Part shown: piece by piece, positions 1 through 10,356 of the stretch
How the letters are laid out: the number at the start of each line of letters is the position of its first letter
How positions within the stretch are numbered: the first letter of the stretch is position 1
Source: Adiantum capillus-veneris
Taxonomy: Eukaryota > Streptophyta > Polypodiopsida > Polypodiales > Pteridaceae
DNA: 64,000 nt
Assembly (NCBI GenBank): GCA_014529385.2
Contig: CM043942.1
Location: 28,821,469-28,885,468, forward strand
Direction of reading: 5' to 3'
Notes under the pieces: model-generated
The model's database searches: none
Told to the model about the DNA's origin: nothing
The model's input: only the letters and a program-made list of their open reading frames with translations
Position numbers and translations under genes: made by a program

Positions 1-1131
1 GTTTGTGGAGGACACTTTGCACTTGACATCACTAGTAGAAAGATTCTACAAACCGGGTTTGTATGGCCTAGTCTACATAGCGATGTGCATCATTGGTGTA
101 AAACATGCAAGGAATGTCAAAGGGCAGGGGATAGGAGGCTCACATATGAGCCACAGACTCCTATAATCTCATATGGACCATTCGAGAAATGGGGAATTGA
201 TGCTATTGGGCCTTTTCCAAGGAGCCAATCAGGTAAATTTTATATCATCATGGATGTGGACTACATGACCAGGTGGGCTGAAGCAGTTGCCACCACCCAG
301 ATTACAGCTAAGGAAGTGGCTAAGTTTGTATTTGAAAACATTTGTTGCCGTTTTGGCACTCCTCTTGAAATAATTTCTGACAGGGGACCAGGTTTTAGAG
401 GAGACCTTGTAGGAGAGCTAATGGAGAAGTTAGGTATCTCACGACGACACTCAACTCCCTACTACCCACAATGCAATGGTTTGGTGGAAAAGGTAAATGG
501 TATGATCTGCAAGATCATCACTAAACATGTAAACAATCACAAAAGTGATTGGGACAAGCATCTTATGGCTGCACTTTGGGCTTATCGAACTTCATTTCGC
601 ACATCCCTTGGGTTCACACCATATCACTTGGTGTTTGGTAAGGAAGCCATTTTACCCATTGAAGTACAATTGGCTAGTCTCAGGGTGCTAGCTGGGCAGG
701 TGGAACGTCTTAATGCTCATCTCCACAACCACATTCTTGATCTAGAGAGGCTTCAACTAGACAGAGAAGATGCTATCAACTATTATGCAGCACAGGCAGA
801 GCAACGTTGACTTACCTTCAACAAGGGACTTAGGGCAAAAGGTCTCAAGAAAGGTATGTTGGTCCTACGGTATGATAACAGGTTTGACACTAGGAAGGAT
901 AAAAAGTTTTCACCCAGATGAGAGGGGCCATTTGTCATTAGAAAGCGCTACGCCAATGGCAGTTACCGATTGATGGATGCAGATGTTAGGCTCCACAAAA
1001 CACGTGTCAATGGATGGAGGTTGAAGCAATACTTTTTGAGATTTGATCAAACACCTATGATGGAAATCCCCGAGGAGGGAGACTCCTCCACCTCAATTGA
1101 AGAAGAATCAAGTACAACGCTAGAGGCATGA
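1..1131 (+). pseudogene. Ty3/gypsy pol fragment: integrase, interrupted
   Basis: The frame is open from base 1, so the gene is cut by the window edge. It encodes the 3' part of a Ty3/gypsy polyprotein: the end of the integrase zinc-binding domain (His before two Cys-x2-Cys), then the catalytic core. The core shows Asp in FEKWGIDAIGPF, Asp in IISDRGPGF and Glu in NGLVEKVNG, so the DDE triad looks complete. Past the core the frame meets TGA at 808-810 and again at 919-921, yet coding similarity continues in the same frame on both sides (LTFNKGL..., then EGPFVIRKR...) to a final TGA at 1129-1131. Both internal stops fit single C-to-T changes (CGA or TGG to TGA). This is a recently disabled element, not a host gene. 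Confidence 0.85.
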
Positions 1132-2830
1132 ATACCTCTAGTCTTCGAGGGAGGGCTAATGAGGCAAGCTTTTCCATGCATGGGAACCCCCCCCATATAT
1201 CTTTGCCCTTTTACCAAAATATTTCCTATTATATAAGTTACTTTTGATTTTTTCTTCCCTTTTTCACAAAAGTTTTAGCCTTTATTAAATAAACAAGAGT
1301 CATGCTAATCAATCACGATGTAGCATAAATAAGTAAGCTTTCTTTGTTGATATCTCTTTTGACCTTAAATATTAAATATATATATTCTAAATTACATTAT
1401 ATAGTTTAGTATTTTCTAATATATTTTTCATGTATATATATAATATTCCACCCTACCAAATATTTTATTCACTAGTTTTCATTTTCAAACCTCAACCCCA
1501 CTTTCAAATTTCAATAATACCTCCATCTAGATGATTGCCAATCTTTTCAAAACTCTAGGTCATGTTTTCATACACATAAAGGAGCTTACACTTGAAGGCA
1601 AGAGAGAAGTCCACTCAAAGGGGACCACCAAAAGACCTTTGCAGCCACAAATAATACATTATTTGGCTGAATTTTTTAAGTAGAGAAGAACCCCGAATCT
1701 GAAGGAGTGTTCAACATGAAAGATGTAGCTCGTGATCTCAACTTTTAGCTCAAATTTTTTTAGAATTTTTGGAGTTATGAACACGGAGATATGATTTTTG
1801 TAGTGGACCTTAGTTTTCTCGTGTAATGGTGACACAGGCCATCCCCAATTTTCTTCCCTCTAGAATGACTATGGTTCTACAAGTCTTCAAGCATGATTAC
1901 AAGAGACAAGGCTCTTTTAATGAGGTCTTGGAAAGTCTAGAGTGATTCTATCACCATTTTTGGAGGATCCATCCTCATCAACAACTATCCACCTTTGACA
2001 ATCTCTCTTGTAAATTTCTTACCTCTCTCTTCTCTCCCTAATAAGCTTATGTCTAGCCAAAGCTAAACTATTGTAAATATCTCCTATCCTCTACATCCTA
2101 CCCACATTCTCTCATCTTCTCTCTATATTGACTCTGGTATTTTAAATAATGAGGAGACAAGATGGGAGCCACAGTCACATGCACCCCATTTTCCTAGTCA
2201 CCAAAGTGGGACACTCACCTCAAATAGAAATATTGCTAAATCCTCCCCTCCTTCCCTTTATAAGGAGGCCATGAGAGCTCACTTAAAACACACACACACA
2301 CCTATCCATACACACTCTTGTGCTACATGCTTGTAGCATGAACCCTAATCACATAATCACAACACCATCATCATCACCATCACCATGCACAAAAGAGGAG
2401 CACCACACCTCCACACCACTTGTAATTAAGGGTTGAAGGCACAATTTCAAGAAGAAGAAGGGTGGACACACTCATGATATTCATCGCTATCAACTCCCAT
2501 CTCTCCATTATGCCTCCTACGATCTTGTCCCCTTCTCATTTTCCTGCCATACGCTACCTATTGTATTCATCTTTTGCAAGCAATCAACACACTCCATCTT
2601 GGTGCCATACTTTGTGTCGCTTTGGATACATCTCATTGTGAGTATGGTATATGCTTGTTCCTTGCCTTTTTTTCTGCTTATGTAAAGGTGTGCAGATTCG
2701 CCACCATACACACACACTCTCTCTCTCTTCCTCTCATATTTCTATCATCTTGCTACTTCCATCTTGAGGTGTGTGGATTCGCCACCTGTTGTATGATAAG
2801 TGAGCATACTCGCAAGTTTCCCCTACCTCA
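1132..2830 (+). repeat. Non-coding 3' region and possible LTR of the gypsy element
   Basis: No coding potential is seen. A purine tract (about 1147-1155, gagggaggg) follows the pol stop and could be the polypurine tract, with an LTR starting at the TG at about 1159. Farther on there is a TATA-like TTTATAAGG at 2257-2265, followed by a CA-rich leader, which suits an LTR promoter. No second LTR copy lies in the window, so the right limit is a guess. Bases 2831-3002 hold nothing I can recognise. Confidence 0.4.
2257..2265 (+). promoter_or_regulatory. TATA-like box in the putative LTR
   Basis: TTTATAAGG precedes a pyrimidine- and CA-rich stretch. This is the expected layout for the U3/R boundary of a plant LTR. 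Inferred from position only. Confidence 0.35.
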
Positions 2831-3002
2831 TTATCTTCCTTACTAACATGCATGAGTAGCAAGCCCATTCTCACTCATTCACCGCTCCTCTCACCTTATT
2901 CTCCGACCACCCCATTCCACATTTGGGCATGGATCTTGAAATTGTTTTCCATGGCATGCTTCATTGTGTATATGTATGCGTCCTAGCCGCATATCTTGCT
3001 AG

Positions 3003-3573
3003 GTGGTGCCCCTATTGTGTATCCCCCATGATGAGGCCATTGTGCATAGTCTTGGTGTAGAGGCCACCGGGTCTATTTTTCACTTCCACCTCTCATGGGC
3101 ATGCAAATTTTTTAAGGACGACCTTTCCTCATCTTGCAATCTCTTGAATGCAATCAAAACTGCTAAAGAAGGTGACACCTCTTATCTTGCTGAATTCATT
3201 CTGCAAAAATTGGAGAGTGTAGGACCCAACATGTATCCTACTTACCTCTTGGTCGATTCCTTGATAGAGGCGCGTAAGGCAAAGTTTATAAATCTATATG
3301 GTTATACAAGGTCGTTTTGCAGCCAAAGACTTCTTTTATGTGGAAAACACTAAAGTTTTCGGAAGGGCGGCAGTCATACATGCCAAGCTAAAGCATCCTA
3401 ATGTAAATACCCTTGTTTGCTGCAAGAAGAAACCATCTAAACAAAAATATAGTATTGTAATGGAGCTCATGCAACAAGACCTTTGGTTTTTGATGCTCGG
3501 AAGGATAGAGGCTGGAACGAGTCCACCCTTCTCCCAACGATTGCGTCTGTCTCCCTCCTATGCGTCCTCGCAC
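3003..3573 (+). pseudogene. Protein-kinase-like N-lobe fragment
   Basis: Two overlapping frames together resemble the start of a plant protein kinase. The first (3003-3353) gives a helical region ending near DSLIEARKAKFINLYGY. The second (3298-3576) gives FAAKDFFYVENTKVFGRAA (possible beta-3 lysine and alpha-C), then KLKHPNVNTLVCC (the HPNV turn) and SIVMELMQQDL (beta-5 and hinge). A frameshift is needed near 3300. Coding similarity stops before the glycine-rich loop's partner regions and catalytic loop: no HRD or DFG motif follows, and the sequence runs into a GA microsatellite at 3587. A captured or truncated gene fragment is the best reading. The kinase assignment rests on motif resemblance only. 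Confidence 0.45.
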
Positions 3574-3584
3574 TAGCGCCCACC

Positions 3585-3670
<86 letters not shown>

Positions 3671-3775
3671 GAGAGCGAGAGAGAGAGAGAGAGAGAGAGA
3701 AGTGAATTTTTCTGAGTGATGTCGACGAATTTTCAACTTCAGTCTCCCTCCTATGCATCCTGGCGCTAGCGCCCC

Positions 3776-3870
<95 letters not shown>

Positions 3871-3990
3871 GGGAGGTGAGTGAGACATTTAGATAGCTTC
3901 AATCGACGAATTCAGTGAATTTTTCTTAGTGATGTCGACGAATTTTCAACTTTAGTCTCCTCCTATGCATCCTAGCGCTAGCACCCCACC

Positions 3991-4055
<65 letters not shown>
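3542..4055. repeat. Tandem array of GA microsatellite plus ~75-bp spacer
   Basis: Three GA tracts (3587-3700, 3779-3868, 3993-4055) are each preceded by a copy of the same spacer. The full spacers are at 3701-3776 and 3914-3987 and a partial one at 3545-3582. Each spacer contains the gtcgacgaattttcaactt or ctatgcatcctggcgctagc type sequence. The tract is therefore a higher-order tandem repeat, not three independent microsatellites. Long ORFs here (poly Arg-Glu or Ser-Leu) are artefacts of the repeat. Confidence 0.9.
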
Positions 4056-4060
<5 letters not shown>

Positions 4061-4210
4061 CCATCTAAATGTTAAGCATGACAGAGCATCAAGAGAGCCC
4101 AACATTAGAATGCAAGTGGAAAGTTTCAAAATAAGTAATTTGCTCTTGTGCGAAGGAATGCTTTTCGATGAAACACGTGTCTTGCAAAAGGTCTAAGAAG
4201 GAAAAAAGGT

Positions 4211-4447
4211 TTTGTGGATTTCAAGAAAGCTTTTGACATGGTACCGCGAGGAAATCTTTGGAGACGTATGCAAAGCCTTCATGTCCCGAGAGAATTTATG
4301 CATGCAGTATTTTGCATCTACCAAAAAGTGATATGTCGACTACATATGGGAGATGAAATTTTAATTCTTTTAGCAAGTACCATAGGTGTCAAACAAGGAT
4401 GCCCACTTTCCCCAACCCTCTTTGGGCTACTCATTGATGAATTGTGA
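4211..4447 (+). pseudogene. LINE reverse-transcriptase fragment
   Basis: The translation shows RT block A as FVDFKKAFDMVPR and the later block GVKQGCPLSPTLFG, with a normal spacing of about 50 residues. These are typical of non-LTR retrotransposon RT. The YADD-containing block is missing because the fragment ends at the stop at 4445-4447, next to copia LTR sequence. There is no evidence of an endonuclease or tail nearby. Confidence 0.75.
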
Positions 4448-4464
4448 AGGAGTACGAGCGGAAG

Positions 4465-4636
4465 TGCGATGCGAGAGAGAGTGCGAGAAGAAGAGCACGA
4501 CGATATGGTGAACTCTCTCTACTGTGATGTGTAGAGCATAGTGAGTTCTTATTAGGTTTTTACAAAAGAATATGTGTACATACCTGGCGGCCCGCCCACT
4601 TACCTGGGAGACCACATTGGGCTTTATACCCCAACA
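4465..4636 (-). repeat. Extra copia 3' LTR copy
   Basis: It is about 172 bp and runs TG...CA in the plus reading, from tgcgatgcgagag to ccccaaca. It matches 4782-4952 closely at an offset of about 316-318 bp. The following 4637-4781 repeats the polypurine tract, 3' UTR and last ~40 coding bases of the copia pol seen at 4953-5099. Confidence 0.75.
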
Positions 4637-4781
4637 ACCTCACACTTAAAGTCCAATGTGGTACTTTAAGTGTGAGAGAAGCTACTATACAAGCTAATAT
4701 ACAAGAGATGTAGAGAAGTGATGTACTACCCTACACCTAACTGCTTGCAAAAATGCGCAAAGCTCTCTGAGGGAAGTCCTT

Positions 4782-4952
4782 TGCGACGCGAGAGGAGTGC
4801 GAGAAGAAGAGCACGACAATATGGTGAACTCTCTCTACTGTGATGTGTAGAGCATAGTGAGTTCTTATTAGGTTTTTACAAAAGAATATGTGTACATACC
4901 TGGCGGCCCGCCCACTTACCTGGGCGACCACATTGGGCTTTATACCCCAACA
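4782..4952 (-). repeat. Copia 3' LTR
   Basis: It is the LTR adjoining the minus-strand copia. In the minus reading it begins TGTTGGGGTATAAAGCC, just after a polypurine tract (AAGTGGGAGG, about 4955-4965 plus strand). Its left limit is set by homology with 4465-4636. Confidence 0.75.
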
Positions 4953-5041
4953 ACCTCCCACTTAAAGTCCAATGTGGTACTTTAAGTGTGAGAGAAGCTA
5001 CTATACAAGCTAATATACAAGAGATGTAGAGAAGTGATGTA

Positions 5042-6700
5042 CTACCCTACACCTAACTGCTTGCGAAAATGCGCAAAGCTCTCTGAGGGAAGTCCTTTTG
5101 TAAGTAGATCAGCAGGATTTTCTGTGGTGTGAACTTTGACAAGCTGAATTTGCTTATCCTCGAGCATTTCCCTGATGAAATGATACTTCACATCCACATG
5201 CTTTGTCTTTGAGTGATAAACTGGATTGCGAGCCAATTGTATAGCACTTTGACTATCACAATATAACACAAGCATCTCTTCTTTGATTCCCAAATCTATT
5301 ACTAGTCGATTAAGCCAAATTGATTCTTTGCATGCCTCTGATGCTGCAACATATTCAGCCTCTGTAGTAGACTGAGTAACACAATCTTGTAATCTAGAAC
5401 GCCATGATACTGCTCCACCAGCCAATGTAAAGACATACCCTGACGTAGACCTTCGGTTGTCTAAGTCACCTGCATAATCTGAGTCTGTAAATCCCTTTAC
5501 ACTTAGCTCCTGACTCCCATAGCATATACGCATACTCTTTGTATCTTTCAGGTATCTCAATATTCCTTTTACTGCCTCCCAATGTTTCTTGCCTGGGTTT
5601 GACATGTATCGACTTACTACTCCCACTGCAAATGCAATGTCTGGGCGAGTAGCAATCATTGCATACATCAAACTACCCACTGCAGACGCATATGGAATCT
5701 TATCCATTTCAGCCTGTTCTTCCTCAGACACAGGACAATCTTGTTTGCTAAGTTTCACATATGGTGGCAATGGAACACTCAATGCCTTTCCCTTCTCCAT
5801 ATTGAAATGTTGCAAAACCTTGTCAATATACTCTGTTTGAGATAACCAAATCAACTTCTTTGATCTGTCTCTCTCAATGCACATACCAAGTATATGACTT
5901 GCCTCACCCATGTCTTTCATGTCAAACGATTTTGCCATCTTTGACTTCAAAGCTAAAATTTCTTCCAAGTGCTTGCCAGCAATCAACATGTCATCCGCAT
6001 ACAAAATAAGGATCAGCCAACTGCCATCCTTAGCCTTCTTTGTATATAGACAGTGATCGAAATCACTACGTTTGTAGCCTTGAGAAAGCATAAACTTGTG
6101 GACTTTATGGTACCATGCCCTCGGTGATTGTTTTAAGCCATAAAGACTCTTTAACAACTGGCATACCCAATCTTCCTTGCCTTTCTCAACAAACCCTTCT
6201 GGCTGCTGCATGTAAATTTCCACATCTAAATCACCATGCAAGAACGCTGTCTTGACATCCATTTGGTGCAACACCAAATCTAATATGGCAACCAATGCAA
6301 GAAAGCATCTCAATGTAGTCATCTTGACCACCGGAGAGAAGACTTCAAAAAAGTCAATGCTTTGTTCTTGCTTAAAGCCCTTGGCAACAAGCCTTGCTTT
6401 GTACTTTGGCTGACTATCATGAGCGGTGATCTTATACGTGTAAACCCATTTACAAGGTAGAGCCTTTTTGCCCTGTGGTAATTTAACTAGCTTCCATGTC
6501 TTGTTTTTATGCAAAGCTGTCATCTCTGACTGCATGGCCAATTGCTTGTTCCCGGAGTCCTTCATTTGCACTGCTTCCTTGTAACATGGAGGCTCATTGC
6601 AATCAGTCAACATGACATAATTCATAGATGGAACAAACCTATCAGGAGGTCGCGTGACATGTCCAGATCTACGCACAATAGGTGGCTCAGGCTCAGCCAC
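5042..6700 (-). CDS. Copia reverse transcriptase and RNase H
   Basis: A 552-codon open frame. Residues ~65-300 are the copia-type RT: NKTWKLVKLPQGKKALPCKW, then VAKGFKQ, MDVKTAFLHGDL (first catalytic Asp), SLYGLKQSPRAWY, and LYADDMLIAG, which carries the two-Asp catalytic box. Residues ~400-540 are RNase H: FTDSDYAGDLDNRRSTSGYVF, TTEAEYVAASEA, YCDSQSAIQLA and KTKHVDVKYHFIRE. Catalytic acidic residues are present, so the enzyme could be functional. A single in-frame TAG (just right of 6700) separates it from the integrase frame. It is probably the 3' part of one polyprotein, and its own ATG start is fortuitous. Confidence 0.92.
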   Translation of the reverse strand: MAEPEPPIVRRSGHVTRPPDRFVPSMNYVMLTDCNEPPCYKEAVQMKDSGNKQLAMQSEMTALHKNKTWKLVKLPQGKKALPCKWVYTYKITAHDSQPKYKARLVAKGFKQEQSIDFFEVFSPVVKMTTLRCFLALVAILDLVLHQMDVKTAFLHGDLDVEIYMQQPEGFVEKGKEDWVCQLLKSLYGLKQSPRAWYHKVHKFMLSQGYKRSDFDHCLYTKKAKDGSWLILILYADDMLIAGKHLEEILALKSKMAKSFDMKDMGEASHILGMCIERDRSKKLIWLSQTEYIDKVLQHFNMEKGKALSVPLPPYVKLSKQDCPVSEEEQAEMDKIPYASAVGSLMYAMIATRPDIAFAVGVVSRYMSNPGKKHWEAVKGILRYLKDTKSMRICYGSQELSVKGFTDSDYAGDLDNRRSTSGYVFTLAGGAVSWRSRLQDCVTQSTTEAEYVAASEACKESIWLNRLVIDLGIKEEMLVLYCDSQSAIQLARNPVYHSKTKHVDVKYHFIREMLEDKQIQLVKVHTTENPADLLTKGLPSESFAHFRKQLGVG

Positions 6701-6703
6701 AAC

Positions 6704-7813
6704 CTATGGTTCCACTCTATCCTGTCCTTGCTCCTCTTGAGCCCTGACATTTTGTCTTGCACGTGCAGGTCCATCTTCTTGGAAGACAACTCTTCTAATC
6801 TCCTCAACCCTCTCTGGTTTAGAATGATATTTGGATTCATTAAAGTGAACATCATTACTGCGGACAACCTTTCTGGATTCGGGATCCCAAAGTCTGTACC
6901 CCATCTCACCAGAATTACCATAGCCTAGAAAGATGCACTTTCTACTCTTTGGCTCAAGTTTGTTCCTAAATTCCTTTGGAACATGAGTATATGCCTCACA
7001 GCCAAAGACTCTGAGATGCTTGTATGAGGGCATTTTGCCTGACCATACCATCTCTGGCACTGAATCCTTCTGCAAAACCTTGCTAGGAGATCTATTTACA
7101 AGATGAACAGCTGTTGATACAGCTTCAGCCCAAAACCCATTTGGCAGATGTGCATTAGACAACATACTTCTGACCTTCTCTTGTATGGTCCTATTCATCC
7201 TCTCAGCAACACCATTTTGAGGAGGATTGTAAGGAGCAGTAAGTTCACGTTTTATACCTTTTGACTCACAAAAGTCCTGAAAGGCCTTTGAAACATACTC
7301 TCCACCATTGTCAGTGCATAAGCATTTAAGCTTCTTGCCACTCTGATTCTCCACAAGTGTCACAAACGTTTTGAAAACACTAAACGCTTCATCCTTGTGC
7401 TTGAGAAAGTAAACCCATACTTTCCTCGAGTAATCATCTATAAATGTCATAAAGTAAGAAGCTCCCCCTAGAGATAGGTTAGGCATAGGTCCACACAAAT
7501 CACTATGAACAAGTGCCAACTGTGTATCTCTTCTACTGCTTCTATGCTTATGTGGCTGCTGTGTTTTCTTACCATACAGACAATGTTCACAGAATTCAAA
7601 ATCATTAAATGAAAAGCCAGGCAAATAACCAGAACGAGACAAGATTTCCATTCCCTTCTTGGACATATGTCCTAACCGGCTATGCCACAAAGAAACGTTC
7701 GGCTGCTCGGTTACATTGATTACATTTTTAGAGACATTTGATACATAAATCATGTAAAGTCCTCCAGACTTTACTCCATGTGCTACTGTCATAGAACCTT
7801 GGATATCTTCCAC
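6704..7813 (-). CDS. Copia integrase
   Basis: A 369-codon frame. It begins with the gag-pre-integrase zinc region (LWHSRLGHMSKKGM with a following CEHCLYGK), which binds the LTR end. The catalytic core then follows: Asp in VHSDLCGPM, Asp in LCTDNGGEY, and Glu in NGVAERMNRTIQEK. The C-terminal domain has the GYGNSGEMGYRLWDP and KVVRSNDVHFNE blocks usual for copia. All three catalytic residues are present. Its start overlaps the end of the gag-protease frame by 25 bases in another phase. Loss of one G near 7797 explains the switch, so this is a polyprotein segment and not a separate gene. Confidence 0.92.
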   Translation of the reverse strand: MEDIQGSMTVAHGVKSGGLYMIYVSNVSKNVINVTEQPNVSLWHSRLGHMSKKGMEILSRSGYLPGFSFNDFEFCEHCLYGKKTQQPHKHRSSRRDTQLALVHSDLCGPMPNLSLGGASYFMTFIDDYSRKVWVYFLKHKDEAFSVFKTFVTLVENQSGKKLKCLCTDNGGEYVSKAFQDFCESKGIKRELTAPYNPPQNGVAERMNRTIQEKVRSMLSNAHLPNGFWAEAVSTAVHLVNRSPSKVLQKDSVPEMVWSGKMPSYKHLRVFGCEAYTHVPKEFRNKLEPKSRKCIFLGYGNSGEMGYRLWDPESRKVVRSNDVHFNESKYHSKPERVEEIRRVVFQEDGPARARQNVRAQEEQGQDRVEP

Positions 7814-9000
7814 ATGTTCTGTCCAAAAGTGGTGACGTAGCCAGCATCATCAAGTAAACCTGTGCTGATCAAGCTCTTTGTAATTGCGGGAACATGTCTC
7901 ACATTCTTCAGCGTGAAAGAAGAGCCATTCTGAAACTTCAATTGAACATCTCCAACACCTAAGATCTCACATGTCTGCCCATTGCCTAGCCGAACATGAT
8001 CTTTAGTGGTCACATAAGAGGTAAACCACTCCTTGTTTGGAGACACATGAAGTGACGCCCCTGAGTCTATAATCCAGTCACTCAGTGCATTTCCATCAGA
8101 TGCTGTAAGAAGAGCTGAGTCCATTGTATTCTTCAAGAAGTAGATGTCTCCTGCCACTAGACTGTCATCCTCTGCAACAGTGTTTGTCACATTTATTTCT
8201 TGAATCTTCACTGAGGACTTGTTCTTCTCACCATGGTCTTCAGCTTTCTCTTTGCCTTTTTCTGCTTTCCATTCTCTGCAGTCTCTTTTCATGTGACCCT
8301 TCTTGCCACAATGGTAGCATTCTATGTCACTCTTGCCTTTAGCACTGCGGGACTTGCTACGAGACTGATTCCTCTTTCCACCTTTGTACTTTTCTTTGGT
8401 CCTTCCCCTGACAACTAAGGCTGTTCCTTTGCCTTTGTCCATTGTCTTTCTATTGGTTTCTCCAGTAAGCAGACTTCCTTCTACACCTGCTATGTTCAAA
8501 CCATCTGGAGGTGCAGAATTACTCAAAGCTGTGCGAAAAGTGTCCCAACTTTCCGGCAATGTGATCAACAGGTTCATCAAACTTGACACCTTGAGCTGAC
8601 AACTGACTATAGATTGTGTTGAATTCATTCAGATGATTGGACATAGGTGTCCCTTCTTTCATCTTCAAGTCAACAAGCTTCTTAAGCTAGTATACCTGTG
8701 AAGCTGCACTCTGCTTCTCATAAAGATCACTCAGCTTTATGCTTGATAAGCCGACATCTCGTCTGCTACATTGAAGTAAACGCTTTCTGCCAAAGTCAGC
8801 ATAATGGTAGAAAGTGCCAATTCATCCATTTCGCTCCATTGATCTTCGTCCATATCTTCTGGTTTTATCCCCTTGAACTTTATAGGTTTTATCTGCTTCT
8901 TTTGTACCAACATGTGCCAAATCTGCTGCTTCCACAATGGGAAATTGGTTCCATCCAGCTTCTTGATATTGTGAAGAGCAGTGTCCTGTGATCCAGCCAT
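7789..9000 (-). pseudogene. Copia gag and protease, frameshifted
   Basis: It starts at the ATG at 8998-9000 with MAGSQDTALHNIKKLDGTNF, the usual start of copia gag. The frame breaks near 8738, again meets a TAG near 8690, and shifts near 8590. After that the UBN2-type gag segment resumes (LITLPESWDTFRTALSNS). A CCHC zinc knuckle (CYHCGKKGHMKRDC) and the aspartic-protease active site (DWIIDSGASLHVSP) follow. The pieces occur in normal order, so these are point lesions in an otherwise complete gag-protease. Confidence 0.85.
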
Positions 9001-9735
9001 AGCTACGCTTCACAATAGTTTACTTTCCTGGGAAAAATTCGGCAGAGTTTCCCCTGTAAACTGATCTTTGAACCAATATCAACCTGTCAAATGAACCAAG
9101 AAAGCTTCAGATTCTGCATAAATTTCGGCAGAGTCTCCTTTGTAAAATGGCTCTGGTGTACTAAAAAAAAACAGACCAAAAACAGCTCAAAAAACACTGT
9201 CTCTCTGACACTGTAAGCTGTGGGTAAACCTGTCCTGCACCTGTACTGTCTCTGACTGTCCTGTCACTGTCCTGTAAGCATAGACTACGACAATGCCTCA
9301 ACGGCAGTAAAGCAAAGATGCAATCCCAACTGTCTAACTCACAGTCAATACATCCTAGCTGCCTATCTAAGGGTGCTCGAGGGATCGCTCCAAGACCTGT
9401 ATCACCGAAAGGATCTCAACATTCGAGAATCCCCTAGCTCAATAAAACCTCACTCGACCCTCAACAAAGGCTGCAGTAAATTTGACAGTACATAGACTTC
9501 CCACAAAGTCATACATCCACAAATTTCCCACTATATGCTGTAACAGCTGCGGCGGTTGTTTGCTGCGTGACTCACAGCCAGCAAACCCTCAACAGACATA
9601 CATCATCTCTGACAATACATCCCATGTGGAAGTACCTGCAATGTCAGGATGAAATCTGGAATATCAAGCAACAAACACAAGCTACCTGATGAACTAGAGG
9701 ATGTCGCCTACAGTCTGTGTGTAGATACGCTCGTG
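9001..9735 (-). other. Copia 5' leader, non-coding
   Basis: It lies upstream of gag in the minus sense. It contains two copies of a phrase like ggcagagtttcccctgtaaa (about 9041 and 9127) and a CTGTC cluster (9197-9275). Bases 9360-9480 are clearly homologous to 12950-13070. No PBS was found. The sequence changes to AT-rich DNA at about 9735. Confidence 0.6.
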
Positions 9736-9939
9736 TCGTTAGTTTCAATTGATATTTAGTATTAAATTTATGTTGTGTTAAATGCAAATATGTCTAAGTT
9801 TCCTTTACGATTACTTTTGAGTTTAAAGCTTAGATTTTACGTTGTGTTAAATGCAATTATGTTTAAGCTTAGTCTGGGATTAACATTTTGCTTTGATTTA
9901 GGTTTTGAGTTGATTTGGTAGTTTTTGTCCACTTAAAGT

Positions 9940-10270
9940 TACCCGCTTATAGTTTAGGGTTTATGGTTCAATTGCTTAGAGCTTAACGCTCTAAACAAAT
10001 TGCTTAGAGTGAGCCACTTTAAACAATCCGCTTAGAGCTAGTTGCTAAAAGTTGGCTGTGTAAAGCGGCTTAAGGTTGGCCGCTCTAAACCCGCTTAGGG
10101 TCACGTTGGTTTGGTCGTTTCAGTCCGCTTAGGGTGAGGGGATTGCTGCTAGGACTTGGCCATGTAAAGCCGATTAGGGTTGGCCATGTAAAGTCTCTTA
10201 GGATTGGCCCTTCTAAACCTACTTAGGACCGCGTGGATTTGGTCATTTCAGTTCGCTTAGGGCTAGCCAC
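9940..10270. repeat. Degenerate CTTAGGG / TTGGCCATGTAAAG repeats
   Basis: Variants of GCTTAGRG and of TTGGCCATGTAAAGCC recur many times. One long pair, 10076-10136 and 10204-10263, is offset by 128 bp and shares the ggtcatttcagt(c/t)cgcttagg core. It is an old minisatellite. The resemblance to TTTAGGG telomere repeats is loose, and the AT-rich stretch 9735-9940 has no gene. Confidence 0.6.
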
Positions 10271-10294
10271 TAAAGGTCTCCATTTCATTTCAGT

Positions 10295-10296
<2 letters not shown>

Positions 10297-10356
<60 letters not shown>

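Larger units (their letters stand above)
4782..9735 (-). mobile_element. Ty1/copia retrotransposon, minus strand, 5' LTR not found
   Basis: In minus-strand order it has leader (9001-9735), gag (9000 to ~8300), protease (~8080), integrase (7813-6704), RT and RNase H (6700-5042), polypurine tract and 3' LTR. The domain order (integrase before RT) is diagnostic of Ty1/copia. No 5' LTR and no perfect PBS can be seen to the right, so that end appears truncated near 9735. Damage is light: two or three lesions in gag, one base lost at the protease-integrase junction and one TAG between integrase and RT. This is one of the youngest elements in the window. Confidence 0.9.

Noticed and set aside
808-921. 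Programmed stop readthrough or RNA editing to rescue the gypsy stops
   Set aside because: U-to-C editing in ferns and allies is known from organelles, not nuclear TEs. Simple mutational decay explains the two TGA codons.
770-973. 67-codon plus-strand frame after the gypsy integrase
   Set aside because: Coding similarity continues in the original integrase frame past the TGA. This frame is an overlap artefact.
3467-4129. Long frames of Arg-Glu or Ser-Leu repeats across GA/CT tracts
   Set aside because: They are translations of dinucleotide repeats and are open in several frames on both strands. The same applies to frames at 10233, 11782, 31659, 33588, 36086 and 44187.
6542-6928. 128-codon plus-strand frame opposite the copia pol
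   Set aside because: Antisense shadow of the intact minus-strand integrase/RT.
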